From JBFWIW01 sp050253535 (lineage in GTDB: Bacteria > Bacillota > Clostridia > Oscillospirales > Oscillospiraceae), in the NCBI GenBank assembly GCA_050253535.1, contig JBFWIW010000002.1, positions 9,420 to 73,419 on the forward strand: 64,000 nucleotides of DNA, written 5' to 3'. Each line of letters begins with the position of its first letter. Within the stretch, counting starts at the first letter, position 1. Positions 35,159 to 44,070 of this stretch are shown here, in pieces. Under the pieces are notes generated by a model, which saw nothing but the letters and a program-made list of their open reading frames with translations, made no database searches and was not told the DNA's origin. A program made the translations under genes and the position numbers.

Positions 35159-35198
35159 AATTTCACTGAGCGGAACAGTACTCCCGTTCAGTGAAATT
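35159..35198. promoter_or_regulatory. Long palindrome between iclR and aldehyde dehydrogenase gene
   Basis: 15-bp arms AATTTCACTGAGCGG / CCGTTCAGTGAAATT with one mismatch and a 10-nt spacer, in the middle of the divergent intergenic region. The position fits an operator for the IclR protein. As it is also hairpin-forming, a terminator is possible, though no gene reads into it. Confidence 0.5.
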
Positions 35199-35304
35199 CG
35201 TTTCTTGCGTCAAAAATTGTTTGCGGCTATTCTTTGAACGTTCGGCATAACGATACGGGTTATGCGTGCAAAAAAGAGTGAAATAGAGAAAGAAGGATAC
35301 AACA

Positions 35305-36738
35305 ATGAAAATGCTTATAAACGGAAGGACGGTCGATTCTTCCGACGGCGGGGTGATCGTTGTCACGAATCCGGCAACGGGGGAATTTATAGACAACATA
35401 CCTTCCGCCACCGAGCGGGACATAAAAGACGCGGTAAAACATGCTAGGCAGGCGCAGAAGCTATGGGCGAAGGTGCCTATAAATGAGAGATCGGCAATAC
35501 TTATGAAATTTGTCGCGGAGGTGGAGGCGGACAGGGAGGTTCTTGCTCTCCTCCTGTCAAATGAGACGGGAAAGGCATTAAGAGAGGCGCGCGCAGAGAT
35601 ATACAAGATATGCTTCGGATTTACGGCATTTTGCGAAAAAGTGAAGCACATTTACGGCGAAGTTATTCCAGCCGGCACGGAACCCGGACAGGAGCGCAAC
35701 ATAGCCATGGTGCAGCGCGAGCCGGTGGGCGTGGTCGCCTGCATTATACCATTCAATTTTCCTGGCAACATGATAACGCAGAAGGTCGCCCCTGCGCTTT
35801 TGTGCGGAAATTCAGCAATAATAAAGCCGGCCACCGATAATCCGCTTACGCTCTGCAGGCTTGCACTTATGCTGCAGCAGGCCGGCGTTACACCAGGCGC
35901 CATACAGGTAGTGACCGGGCGTGGCTCAACGGTCGGCACATGGCTGTGCTCTGATCCAGGCGTCAATCTCGTGACGCTGACCGGCTCCACCGAGGTCGGG
36001 ATAGAGACTGCGAAGGTCTGTGCTGAAAATCTCACGCGCGTGTCGTTGGAACTAGGCGGAAATGACGCTTTCATCGTTATGGATGACGCGGACTTGGATC
36101 TCGCGGCCGAAGAGGCTGTGGCAGGACGAATGGCGAACAGCGGCCAGGTCTGTTCCGCCCCGAAGCGCTTTCTGGTGCAGCGAGGCAGAACGGCGGAGTT
36201 TGAGCAGAAAGTGATCTCAAGGCTTTCAGCGATAAAGCAGGGTACACCGGATAAAGAAGACACCACGATGGGATGCCTAATAAGCGAAAAGGCCGCATGC
36301 GAGGTTGAGGAACAGGTGAACCGGATTATAGAGCAGGGTGGCAGACTGTTGTTCGGCGGGAAGCGGGACGGGGCATTCTACACGCCAACGCTGGTAACCG
36401 ATGTGCCAAAGACTGCGGAAGTGGCCTCGGATGCGGAGATTTTCGGTCCTGTCATGCCGATAATACCGTTCGACACGGAGGAGGAGGCCGTGGAAATAGC
36501 AAACAACTCCATATACGGGCTGAGTGGCGCCGTATTCTCAAGAGATATAAAGACCGCTTTCCGCATGTTGAACGCGCTCGATACAGGCATGGTGGTCATA
36601 AACGGCTCCGGGAATCAGCGTACGATCGAAATGCCGTTCGGCGGATACAAGAAGTCCGGTATCGGCACAGAGGGCGTCATCTCCACGTTTGAGGAGATGA
36701 CGCGCAAGAAGACCATAGTATTGAAAAACATTCTTTGA
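35305..36738 (+). CDS. NAD(P)-dependent aldehyde dehydrogenase
   Basis: 477 residues of the ALDH superfamily. Conserved features: NPATGEFI, PFNFPGNMITQKVAPAL, the Rossmann TGSTEVGIE, general base Glu in LELGGND (about 249) and catalytic Cys in GQVCSAPKR (about 283). The C-terminus MPFGGYKKSGIG is typical. It is closest in feel to succinate-semialdehyde or lactaldehyde dehydrogenases, but the substrate cannot be fixed. Divergent from iclR, followed by a strong terminator. Confidence 0.93.
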   Translation: MKMLINGRTVDSSDGGVIVVTNPATGEFIDNIPSATERDIKDAVKHARQAQKLWAKVPINERSAILMKFVAEVEADREVLALLLSNETGKALREARAEIYKICFGFTAFCEKVKHIYGEVIPAGTEPGQERNIAMVQREPVGVVACIIPFNFPGNMITQKVAPALLCGNSAIIKPATDNPLTLCRLALMLQQAGVTPGAIQVVTGRGSTVGTWLCSDPGVNLVTLTGSTEVGIETAKVCAENLTRVSLELGGNDAFIVMDDADLDLAAEEAVAGRMANSGQVCSAPKRFLVQRGRTAEFEQKVISRLSAIKQGTPDKEDTTMGCLISEKAACEVEEQVNRIIEQGGRLLFGGKRDGAFYTPTLVTDVPKTAEVASDAEIFGPVMPIIPFDTEEEAVEIANNSIYGLSGAVFSRDIKTAFRMLNALDTGMVVINGSGNQRTIEMPFGGYKKSGIGTEGVISTFEEMTRKKTIVLKNIL

Positions 36739-36852
36739 TAATCTCGGCGGATGACCGGCGTTGGTCGAATGCGCTTTACCTTGGCTTGTCTCCCGATAGT
36801 TTATCCAAGTGGGAATCCGCAAGAAAGCCGGAAGTGTCCGCCTTCGGCTTAA

Positions 36853-36897
36853 GGTCGTGTACAGGTCCTTTTTTAGGGCCTGTACACGGCCTTTTTT
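36853..36897 (+). terminator. Terminator after aldehyde dehydrogenase gene
   Basis: 16-bp stem with two G-U pairs around GTGTACAGG / CCTGTACAC, then T6. Confidence 0.85.
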
Positions 36898-36946
36898 GCT
36901 TTTTACAGATTGTCACGAGGCTTGGTTTTAATGAGGGACGGGACAG

Positions 36947-36973
36947 TTATGCACCGGCTTTTCCGGTGCATAA
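36947..36973 (+). terminator. Second hairpin upstream of mraZ
   Basis: 11-bp perfect arms TTATGCACCGG / CCGGTGCATAA, 5-nt loop, followed by A-rich sequence. It may insulate the dcw promoter. Nothing else is seen between 36739 and 37022. Confidence 0.45.
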
Positions 36974-37022
36974 AAAACCTGTTTTTGTCGCAGGAATGCT
37001 TAAAAAAACATTAAAAAAACCC

Positions 37023-37051
37023 TTGCATTTATGGGTTGATTCAATTATAAT
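37023..37051 (+). promoter_or_regulatory. Sigma-A promoter of the dcw cluster
   Basis: TTGCAT, 17-bp spacer, perfect TATAAT (37046-37051), about 73 bp before mraZ. Confidence 0.85.
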
Positions 37052-37063
37052 TAACCCATACAG

Positions 37064-37100
37064 GTGGGGCAAAGTGGTGTAAAATGTAGCAATTTCCCAC
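37064..37100 (+). promoter_or_regulatory. Candidate MraZ binding repeats
   Basis: GTGGGG (37064) and GTGGTG (37074) are spaced by exactly 10 bp, and GTGGGA occurs inverted at 37095-37100. MraZ represses its own operon by binding 10-bp-spaced GTGGG-type repeats just upstream of mraZ, so the position fits. Only two direct repeats are clear. Confidence 0.55.
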
Positions 37101-37123
37101 GATGGAGAAAGGGGAGGGACGAA

Positions 37124-37540
37124 TTGACGGGAGTTTATCAGCACAGCCTTGATGTCAAAGGCCGGCTCTTTATCCCGGCTAAGCTCCGTGAGGAGCTCGG
37201 CGATATTTTTTATGTCACTCTCTCTATGGAAAAATGCCTCTCCGCGTATTCGTCCGAAAGTTGGGACAAGTTTATGGAAAAAATCAAGGCCATGCCGAAG
37301 ACCAAGCAGATAAAAATGCGGCCCATGTTTGCCCACGCGGCCAAATGCGAGCTTGACGGACAGGGAAGGATACTCCTGCCGCAGGCGCTGCGCGATTTTG
37401 CGGGGCTCACGAAAAATGTTGCGGTGGTAGGCAGCGGCGAGTGCACGGAGTTCTGGGACGCCGACGAGTGGGCCCGGGTCGACAGTTCCGAAACTTCTCC
37501 GGAGAACATCGCCGAGGTATTTATGGAGCTTGACTTTTGA
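37124..37540 (+). CDS. mraZ: Transcriptional regulator MraZ
   Basis: 138 residues, TTG start 7 nt after GGGGAGG (LTGVYQHSLDVKGRLFIPAK). Two AbrB-like SpoVT domains are visible, each with a DxxGR turn (DVKGR and DGQGR). MraZ forms rings that bind the operon promoter and regulate dcw expression. The longer frame from 37064 overlaps the operator and is not used. Confidence 0.94.
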   Translation: MTGVYQHSLDVKGRLFIPAKLREELGDIFYVTLSMEKCLSAYSSESWDKFMEKIKAMPKTKQIKMRPMFAHAAKCELDGQGRILLPQALRDFAGLTKNVAVVGSGECTEFWDADEWARVDSSETSPENIAEVFMELDF

Positions 37541-38472
37541 TGGGGGAAAAACATGTGCCGGTCCTCCTGCGGGAGTGCATCGAAGGGCTGGCTGTGAAGC
37601 CGGATGGCATTTATGTAGACGGGACTTTGGGCAGGGCCGGACACTCGCTTGAGATAATAAAGCGTCTTACTAGCGGAAAGCTCATCGGGATAGACCGGGA
37701 CATGGCCGCGATAAAAGGGGCCGGAGAGAGACTTTCCGAATATGGGGACAGGGTAGCGCTTGTCCACGCGAATTTCCGGGAACTGGACAAAGCGCTTGCG
37801 GATCTCGGCATAGACAAGGTTGACGGTATGCTGTTCGACCTTGGGGTGTCCTCCCCGCAGCTCGATGATGCCGAACGCGGATTCTCCTACTTGAGTGATG
37901 CGCCGCTCGACATGCGCATGGACCGGGATTCGGCATTATCCGCTTATGACGTGGTGAACGGGTGGCCGGAAAGCGAAATAAAAAGGGTGCTTTTCACGTA
38001 CGGTGAAGAGAGATATGCGCCGCGGATAGCCGCCGCTGTCGTGAGAAAAAGGGGAGAGTCTCCGATAAAAACCACGGCGGAGCTTGTGGATATCATCCGT
38101 TCGGCCATGCCGGGGAAGGCTCTGCGGGAAAAGCAGCATCCGGCGAAAAGGAGCTTTCAGGCGATACGCATCGCTGTGAACGACGAGCTGGCCTCAATTT
38201 CGGACATGCTCTCAGCGGCACCGGACAGGCTGAAAACGGGTGGCAGACTCGCCGTCATAAGCTTTCACTCGCTTGAAGACAGAATAGTCAAGAACGCCAT
38301 ACAGTCGCGGGAGCGGGGATGTACATGCCCGCCGGATTTCCCAGTCTGTGTGTGCGGATTTAAGCCGACGCTCCGGGCAATTACGAAAAAGCCGATACTC
38401 CCCACGGAAGAGGAGATCGAATTGAATCCGAGAGCGCGGAGCGCAAAGCTCCGTATAGCCGAGAGGCTTTAA
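37540..38472 (+). CDS. rsmH: 16S rRNA (cytosine1402-N4)-methyltransferase
   Basis: 310 residues. N-terminus HVPVLLRECIEGL, SAM motif DGTLGRAGHS, then FDLGVSSPQLDDAERGFSY and RSFQAIRIAVNDEL, all RsmH (MraW) signatures. The ATG overlaps the mraZ stop. Confidence 0.97.
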   Translation: MGEKHVPVLLRECIEGLAVKPDGIYVDGTLGRAGHSLEIIKRLTSGKLIGIDRDMAAIKGAGERLSEYGDRVALVHANFRELDKALADLGIDKVDGMLFDLGVSSPQLDDAERGFSYLSDAPLDMRMDRDSALSAYDVVNGWPESEIKRVLFTYGEERYAPRIAAAVVRKRGESPIKTTAELVDIIRSAMPGKALREKQHPAKRSFQAIRIAVNDELASISDMLSAAPDRLKTGGRLAVISFHSLEDRIVKNAIQSRERGCTCPPDFPVCVCGFKPTLRAITKKPILPTEEEIELNPRARSAKLRIAERL

Positions 38473-38552
38473 GGACCAACGAAGTAAAGCGGAAATGAAA
38501 GGTGACCGAGGCGGGTTGTTTATAACTCCCCTCATTTTAGAAAGGGAACAAC

Positions 38553-39095
38553 ATGTCAGTATCGATCGAATACGCGAGAAGAGCTACTTATGGCAGCGCG
38601 GCATATGATTTGACTTTACCGCAGTTTGCGCCGCCGTACGAAAACAGCGGCGCCGAAGGGCGCGAAGTTGCCGTACCTAAGCCCAAAACGCGTACGGCGG
38701 CACAACCTAAGAGAGCGCCATATAAAAACGCCTTTTCACCTGTTGCCATTATAGGTCTTCTGGCGGCGGCGGCTCTTCTGATACTGGTGCTGTTGGCCTA
38801 TGTCCAGCTCACTGAGATATACTCCAATACTTCGCAGCTCGAAAGTCAGCTCTCAACGCTTAAGAGCGAGGAGAGCAAACTGCTTGTCAAGTATGAGACG
38901 ACATTTAATCTCACGGAGATAGAGGAGTACGCGACAAGCAAGCTCGGTATGACGCATATGGATTCAGATCAGGTCATATATGTCAACGGTGAGAAAGTGG
39001 ACAAGGCGGTCGTAGTTGATGGTGCTGGGCAGTCAGGAACAGGCTTCAGCAATTTCACGGATTTTGTAACGGCGCTTCTGGAATATTTCAGGTGA
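38553..39095 (+). CDS. ftsL: Cell division protein FtsL-like
   Basis: 180 residues. A basic cytoplasmic segment is followed by one membrane helix (about 70-90, VAIIGLLAAAALLILVLLAY), then a coiled coil (LESQLSTLKSEESKLLVKYE) and the FtsL/DivIC-type end LTEIEEYATSKLGMTH. FtsL bridges DivIB and DivIC at the septum. The identification rests on topology and position between rsmH and the PBP gene, since sequence is poorly conserved. A Gly/Ser/Phe-rich tail of about 40 residues is extra. Confidence 0.85.
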   Translation: MSVSIEYARRATYGSAAYDLTLPQFAPPYENSGAEGREVAVPKPKTRTAAQPKRAPYKNAFSPVAIIGLLAAAALLILVLLAYVQLTEIYSNTSQLESQLSTLKSEESKLLVKYETTFNLTEIEEYATSKLGMTHMDSDQVIYVNGEKVDKAVVVDGAGQSGTGFSNFTDFVTALLEYFR

Positions 39096-39174
39096 CAAAG
39101 CACTATAATCACATAAGCGGTATAATTATTGTTATGCCAAGGCACCTATCGGCACAGCGACCTGAGGAGAATAT

Positions 39175-41457
39175 ATGGGCAAGAACAACAGCGGCTCTGC
39201 CGCAAAGCCGAACAAAATAATACTCAGCCGCACACTCATTCTTATGATAGTGTGCGGCGTAGTTGCTTTTATCGTTTTGGCGGTAAAACTCTACGACATA
39301 CAGATAACAAAACACGAGGAGTATGAGCACCTTGCCGTCGAGCAGCAGACGAGGGAGACGACCGTCACTGCCTCCCGCGGAACGATAACGGATCGCAACG
39401 GCAACGCGCTTGCTTTAAGCGCGACTGCGGAGACGGTGTATATAAGCCCATTTGAGATGCAGTTATACGAGGAGAGCCCGGAGCTCGTAGCTTCCGGCCT
39501 GTCCAGCATTCTGGGCGTCGACTATGACTCCATCATTGAGAAATCAAAGGATACCGCCTCGTGGTATAAGACCGTCGCCGTCAAGATAGAGACGGATCTC
39601 GCAGACAAGGTACGCGCCTTTAAGAGCGAAAACAAGCTCAAGAGTATACACATCGAAACGGACTCGAAGAGATATTATCCCTATTCGAGCCTTGCCTGCC
39701 AGGTGATAGGCTTTGTCGGCACGGACAACTATGGACTTGAGGGCGTCGAGGCGCTGTATAATAATTATCTGGAGGGTACTAACGGCAGTATCGTCCGACT
39801 TACTACGGCGGACGGCGCGGAGATGCTCTATTCAAAATATCAGAACTACAACGATGCGATAGACGGCGACAGCATGCAGCTTACTATAGATGTGACGGCG
39901 CAGTATATCGCAGATAAAAACCTCAAACAGGCTATCGAGGACTACGATGTGTTAAGCGGCGGCTGCTGTATCGTTATGAACGTAAAGACCGGCGAGGTTC
40001 TGGCTATGGCCTCACAGGGCGACTATGACCTGAACAACTATCTCGACATCGGCGAGGAAAAACAGGAGGAGATCGACGCTATACAGGACGAGACCGAGAG
40101 GAAAGCGGCGTTCAAGGAGGCACTACTTTCCCAGCAGAGAAACAAGGCCCTCAGCGACACTTATGAGCCCGGCTCTGTTTTTAAAATCATCACCCTTGCC
40201 ACTGCGCTTGATCTGGGCGCAGTCGATGAAGATGACACCTTCTACTGTGGCGGTTCGATGAATGTCATTGGCAGAACACAGCCTCTTCACTGCTGGAAAA
40301 CGGCCGGGCACGGTTCGCAGACACTCAAACAGGCCGTACAGAATTCCTGCAATGTCGCCTTTGTCCAGATTGGGCAAAAGATCGGCGCGGAAAATTTTTA
40401 TAAATATATAGAGGCCTTCGGCCTCTTTGACAAGACAGGGATAGACCTCTCGGGCGAGGGTGACAGTATATGGTGGAGCAGTGATATTTTCTGCGATAAA
40501 GACAATCTGTCACAGCTAGCGTCGACCTCCTTCGGCCAGACCTTCAACATTACGCCTATCCAGATGATAACGGCCGTCTCGGCCGCTATTAACGGCGGTT
40601 ACCTCATGGAGCCCTATGTTGTGAGCCAGGTGACCGCGGAGGACGGCACCGTTGCCTATTCCAAGGAACCCACCGTTGTGCGCCAGGTCATAAGCGAAGA
40701 GACATCGAAGACTGTGCGGGAGATACTTGAGTCCGTCGTAGGCGAGCCGGCAGGCACGGGCAAAAATGCCGCTGTTGCGGGCTACAGGATCGGCGGAAAG
40801 ACGGGCACCTCTGAAAAGGTCGCGCAGAATGCCGTGACAGGCGACAAAGAATATATGGTCTCCTTCTGCGGATTCGCCCCGGCAGATGACCCGGAGGTCG
40901 TGGTACTGCTCATTCTCGATAACCCGAGCAAGGAGACGGGGATTTATATAAGCGGCGGCGTCATGGCGGCGCCGGCAGTCGGAAATATCATGTCGGAGCT
41001 TTTGCCGTATCTCGGTTATGAGCCGAACTATTCCGAGGAGGAACAGGCCAGAATCGACGAACTTGTGCCGGAGCTTAAGACCAAGACGGTGGCAGAGGCG
41101 ACAGACGACCTAAAAGAACTCGGACTTGAGGCCAAGGTTGTCGGCACAGGAGACACCGTAACAGACCAGCTGCCGAAAGCGAACGCGGAAGTCGCAGCCG
41201 GCACAAAGGTCATACTGTACGCCGGAGAGACAGTTCCGGAAGACGGGGTCACGGTACCAAGCTTATATGGACTCACTGTCGACGCGGCGCGCGACAGGCT
41301 GGAATCATACGGTCTCTATCTCGATACTTCCGGCGCGTCCCCGACAGATTCAAGCGTCGTGGTCTCATACCAGTCGGCTGAAGCGGGCAGCACAGCCGCA
41401 TACGGCAGCGTTATTCAGGTAACGCTCGTAGATGACACCAAGCTTGGCAGATACTGA
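39175..41457 (+). CDS. Class B penicillin-binding protein, SpoVD/FtsI type with PASTA domains
   Basis: 760 residues. One N-terminal membrane helix (about 20-42), a PBP dimerisation domain starting at SRGTITDRNGNALA, and the transpeptidase with GSVFK (SxxK, about 334), NSCN (SxN, about 391) and GKTGTSE (KTG, about 541). Two PASTA repeats close the protein (about 635-760), as in SpoVD. It cross-links peptidoglycan at the division septum or in the spore cortex. The PASTA tail and spore-former setting favour SpoVD; with no second copy here it may also be the division PBP. Confidence 0.93.
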   Translation: MGKNNSGSAAKPNKIILSRTLILMIVCGVVAFIVLAVKLYDIQITKHEEYEHLAVEQQTRETTVTASRGTITDRNGNALALSATAETVYISPFEMQLYEESPELVASGLSSILGVDYDSIIEKSKDTASWYKTVAVKIETDLADKVRAFKSENKLKSIHIETDSKRYYPYSSLACQVIGFVGTDNYGLEGVEALYNNYLEGTNGSIVRLTTADGAEMLYSKYQNYNDAIDGDSMQLTIDVTAQYIADKNLKQAIEDYDVLSGGCCIVMNVKTGEVLAMASQGDYDLNNYLDIGEEKQEEIDAIQDETERKAAFKEALLSQQRNKALSDTYEPGSVFKIITLATALDLGAVDEDDTFYCGGSMNVIGRTQPLHCWKTAGHGSQTLKQAVQNSCNVAFVQIGQKIGAENFYKYIEAFGLFDKTGIDLSGEGDSIWWSSDIFCDKDNLSQLASTSFGQTFNITPIQMITAVSAAINGGYLMEPYVVSQVTAEDGTVAYSKEPTVVRQVISEETSKTVREILESVVGEPAGTGKNAAVAGYRIGGKTGTSEKVAQNAVTGDKEYMVSFCGFAPADDPEVVVLLILDNPSKETGIYISGGVMAAPAVGNIMSELLPYLGYEPNYSEEEQARIDELVPELKTKTVAEATDDLKELGLEAKVVGTGDTVTDQLPKANAEVAAGTKVILYAGETVPEDGVTVPSLYGLTVDAARDRLESYGLYLDTSGASPTDSSVVVSYQSAEAGSTAAYGSVIQVTLVDDTKLGRY

Positions 41458-41512
41458 GACGAAGGGCCGATAAACCAAACTCTGCAGATACTGATACGAA
41501 AGGCGGACAGCA

Positions 41513-42952
41513 ATGAAACTTTCCGAAATTCTCAGCGGCGTCGAAATTAAAGACGCGCGTGTCGGGATGGGCGTTGAAATTACGGGGATCACCTGCGACT
41601 CAAGAAAAGTTAAACCCGGAGATGTTTTTGTCGCTATACGCGGCTATGAGAGTGACGGACACATGTATATCGCTGCTGCGCTTACAAGCGGGGCGGTGTG
41701 CATAATCTGCGAGGAGCCGCCTGAGGAAAACGGCCCATACATCACTGCGGAAAATACCCGGCGTGCACTCTCTGTAATGGCGGCGAATTTCTATGGCCGC
41801 CCGGCGGATAAGATGAAGATAATCGGCGTGACCGGTACGAACGGTAAAACGACCACAACCAATCTTTTGAAGACGATAATCGAAGATGCGACAGGGGCAA
41901 AGGTCGGCCTTATCGGGACAAATCGGAACATGGTCGGAAATACTGAGATCAAAACCGAAAGGACGACTCCCGAGGCCAGCGAGCTGCAGGCGCTTTTTTC
42001 GCAGATGTACAGCGTGGGCTGCGAGTATGTCATCATGGAGGTTTCGTCACACGCACTGTTTCTAGACAGAGTGTACGGCGTCATGTTTGAAGTGGGGGTG
42101 TTCACTAACCTCACGACCGATCATTTGGATTTTCATAAAAGCATGGAAGCGTATGGCATGGCAAAAAGCATTCTCTTTTCCCAATGCAGGAAGGGCGTCG
42201 TGAACATGGACGACGACTATTCGGGAAATATTATGGCCTCGGCGAAATGTCCGGTATTCACTTATTCGGCCGAAAACACCGAGGCCGACCTCTCGGCGAA
42301 GAGCATTGACCTTAAACCGGACGGAGTTACCTTTGTTGCCCTCATGACGGGGACACTTGAGAAGATACATCTCGGCATACCCGGTATGTTTTCGGTCTAT
42401 AATGCGCTGGCGGCCGCGTCGGCGGCTCTGCAGCTGGACATCACGCTCGGCGCCGCTTCAAACGCGCTTTCCAGGTGCAAAGGCGTTATGGGACGCGCGG
42501 AGGTCGTTCCCACCGGCGGCAACTATACCGTTCTCATCGATTATGCCCATACGCCTGACGCGCTGCAGAACATTATAAAGGCAGCTAAAGGATTCTCGAG
42601 AGGAAGGGTAGTAACCCTCTTTGGCTGCGGCGGCGACAGGGATAAAACAAAGAGGCCGGTTATGGGAAGAATAGCCATGGAACTGTCGGACTTCGTCATA
42701 ATCACGTCCGATAACCCGAGGACCGAAGAGCCTTCAGCTATTATCGCCGACATAATAAAAGGCACCGAGGGCCTTAAAACGCCCCATATCGTAATAGAAA
42801 ACAGAAAAGAGGCCATAGGCTGGGCTATAAGTAATGCCAGGCCCAACGATACCATCATTCTCGCCGGCAAAGGTCACGAAACATACCAGGTAATCGGCAG
42901 GGAAAAACATCATTTTGATGAGAGAGAAATCATTGCGGAAATTTTGAAATGA
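41513..42952 (+). CDS. murE: UDP-MurNAc-L-Ala-D-Glu:meso-diaminopimelate ligase
   Basis: 479 residues. It adds the third residue of the peptidoglycan stem. ATP-binding GVTGTNGKTTT lies at about 105. The substrate-selecting motif is DNPR (in TSDNPRTEEP), the form seen in meso-DAP enzymes and not in lysine enzymes. N-terminal CDSRKVKPGDVFVAIRG is also typical. murF would usually follow but is absent. Confidence 0.96.
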   Translation: MKLSEILSGVEIKDARVGMGVEITGITCDSRKVKPGDVFVAIRGYESDGHMYIAAALTSGAVCIICEEPPEENGPYITAENTRRALSVMAANFYGRPADKMKIIGVTGTNGKTTTTNLLKTIIEDATGAKVGLIGTNRNMVGNTEIKTERTTPEASELQALFSQMYSVGCEYVIMEVSSHALFLDRVYGVMFEVGVFTNLTTDHLDFHKSMEAYGMAKSILFSQCRKGVVNMDDDYSGNIMASAKCPVFTYSAENTEADLSAKSIDLKPDGVTFVALMTGTLEKIHLGIPGMFSVYNALAAASAALQLDITLGAASNALSRCKGVMGRAEVVPTGGNYTVLIDYAHTPDALQNIIKAAKGFSRGRVVTLFGCGGDRDKTKRPVMGRIAMELSDFVIITSDNPRTEEPSAIIADIIKGTEGLKTPHIVIENRKEAIGWAISNARPNDTIILAGKGHETYQVIGREKHHFDEREIIAEILK

Positions 42953-43045
42953 GAGTATACTTCATCATCTGAGTAAAACCGTGCCATAAGTTCAGGTCGG
43001 TACGTTATGCTTGACCCAAAATCTTTTTTTGTGATGGTGAGACAA

Positions 43046-44038
43046 ATGATATGGAGACTTATCTGGGCGTTTTTCGCGTCCTTCATAATAACGGCCGTTG
43101 TGGGGAAGGTCCTGATCCCCATGCTGCGGCGGATAAAGGCCGGACAGTCAATAAGAGAGGACGGCCCGGTATGGCACATGTCAAAGCAGGGAACGCCGAC
43201 TATGGGCGGCATAATGTTTATTGTTGCGGTTTCAGCCGTGACGCTCGCGTCCGGAATACGTGAGATGGCGGCCGGAGACTACAGACACATTTTCATACTT
43301 ATTTTTGCACTTATCTATGCGGTAATCGGTTTTTTGGACGATTATGAAAAACTTAAAAAGAAACGGAACCTCGGCCTGACCGCCTCGCAGAAATTTCTTT
43401 TGCAGCTCGTTGTCGCCATAACGTTCGTCCTATTGCTGCGCTATGAGGGCTATGTAAGCCCGAACCTTTATATCCCGTTTTCAAACGTAATTATTCCAAT
43501 TTGGGAGCCTGTGTACTTAGTTTTCGCGGCCTTTATCATAGTAGGCTGTGTAAACGCCGTGAACATAACGGACGGTGTGGATGGACTTGTGACCGGCGTT
43601 TCGATTCCGGTGGCCCTCTGCTTTACGGCGCTCGCTTTCCTCTGGGGATATGTGACAGTCGGTATATTTGCGGCATCTCTCGCGGGGGGGCTAGTCGGTT
43701 TCCTGATCTATAATTTTCATCCGGCTAAGATTTTCATGGGCGACACAGGCTCACTTTTCCTGGGAGGGGCCGTCTGCGCTCTCGCGTTTGCGATGGATAT
43801 GCCGCTTATACTTGTGGTCTTGGGCGTCGTCTATGTTGTGGAAACACTCTCAGATATTATCCAGATAGTCTACTTCAAGCTTACGCGCGGTAAGCGCATT
43901 TTTAAAATGGCTCCGCTGCACCACCACTTCGAAATGTGCGGATGGAGCGAAGACAAGCTTTTTGCCGTATTTACCGTCATTTCCGCGATTTTTGCCGTCA
44001 TTTCATATTTTGGCGTCAGCGGCAGATACGGTTTCTGA
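43046..44038 (+). CDS. mraY: Phospho-MurNAc-pentapeptide transferase
   Basis: About 330 residues with ten membrane helices. It makes lipid I on the inner membrane face. Signatures: MGGIMFIV, GFLDDYEKLKKKRNLGL, NITDGVDGL, FMGDTGSLFLGG and the His motif APLHHHFE. The start at 43046 follows GGTGAG and gives the usual N-terminus MIWRLI; ATG 43007 is the longest option. Confidence 0.95.
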   Translation: MIWRLIWAFFASFIITAVVGKVLIPMLRRIKAGQSIREDGPVWHMSKQGTPTMGGIMFIVAVSAVTLASGIREMAAGDYRHIFILIFALIYAVIGFLDDYEKLKKKRNLGLTASQKFLLQLVVAITFVLLLRYEGYVSPNLYIPFSNVIIPIWEPVYLVFAAFIIVGCVNAVNITDGVDGLVTGVSIPVALCFTALAFLWGYVTVGIFAASLAGGLVGFLIYNFHPAKIFMGDTGSLFLGGAVCALAFAMDMPLILVVLGVVYVVETLSDIIQIVYFKLTRGKRIFKMAPLHHHFEMCGWSEDKLFAVFTVISAIFAVISYFGVSGRYGF

Positions 44039-44070
44039 AAAAATTTGCTAAGTCCGGGGGAGGGAAAAAC

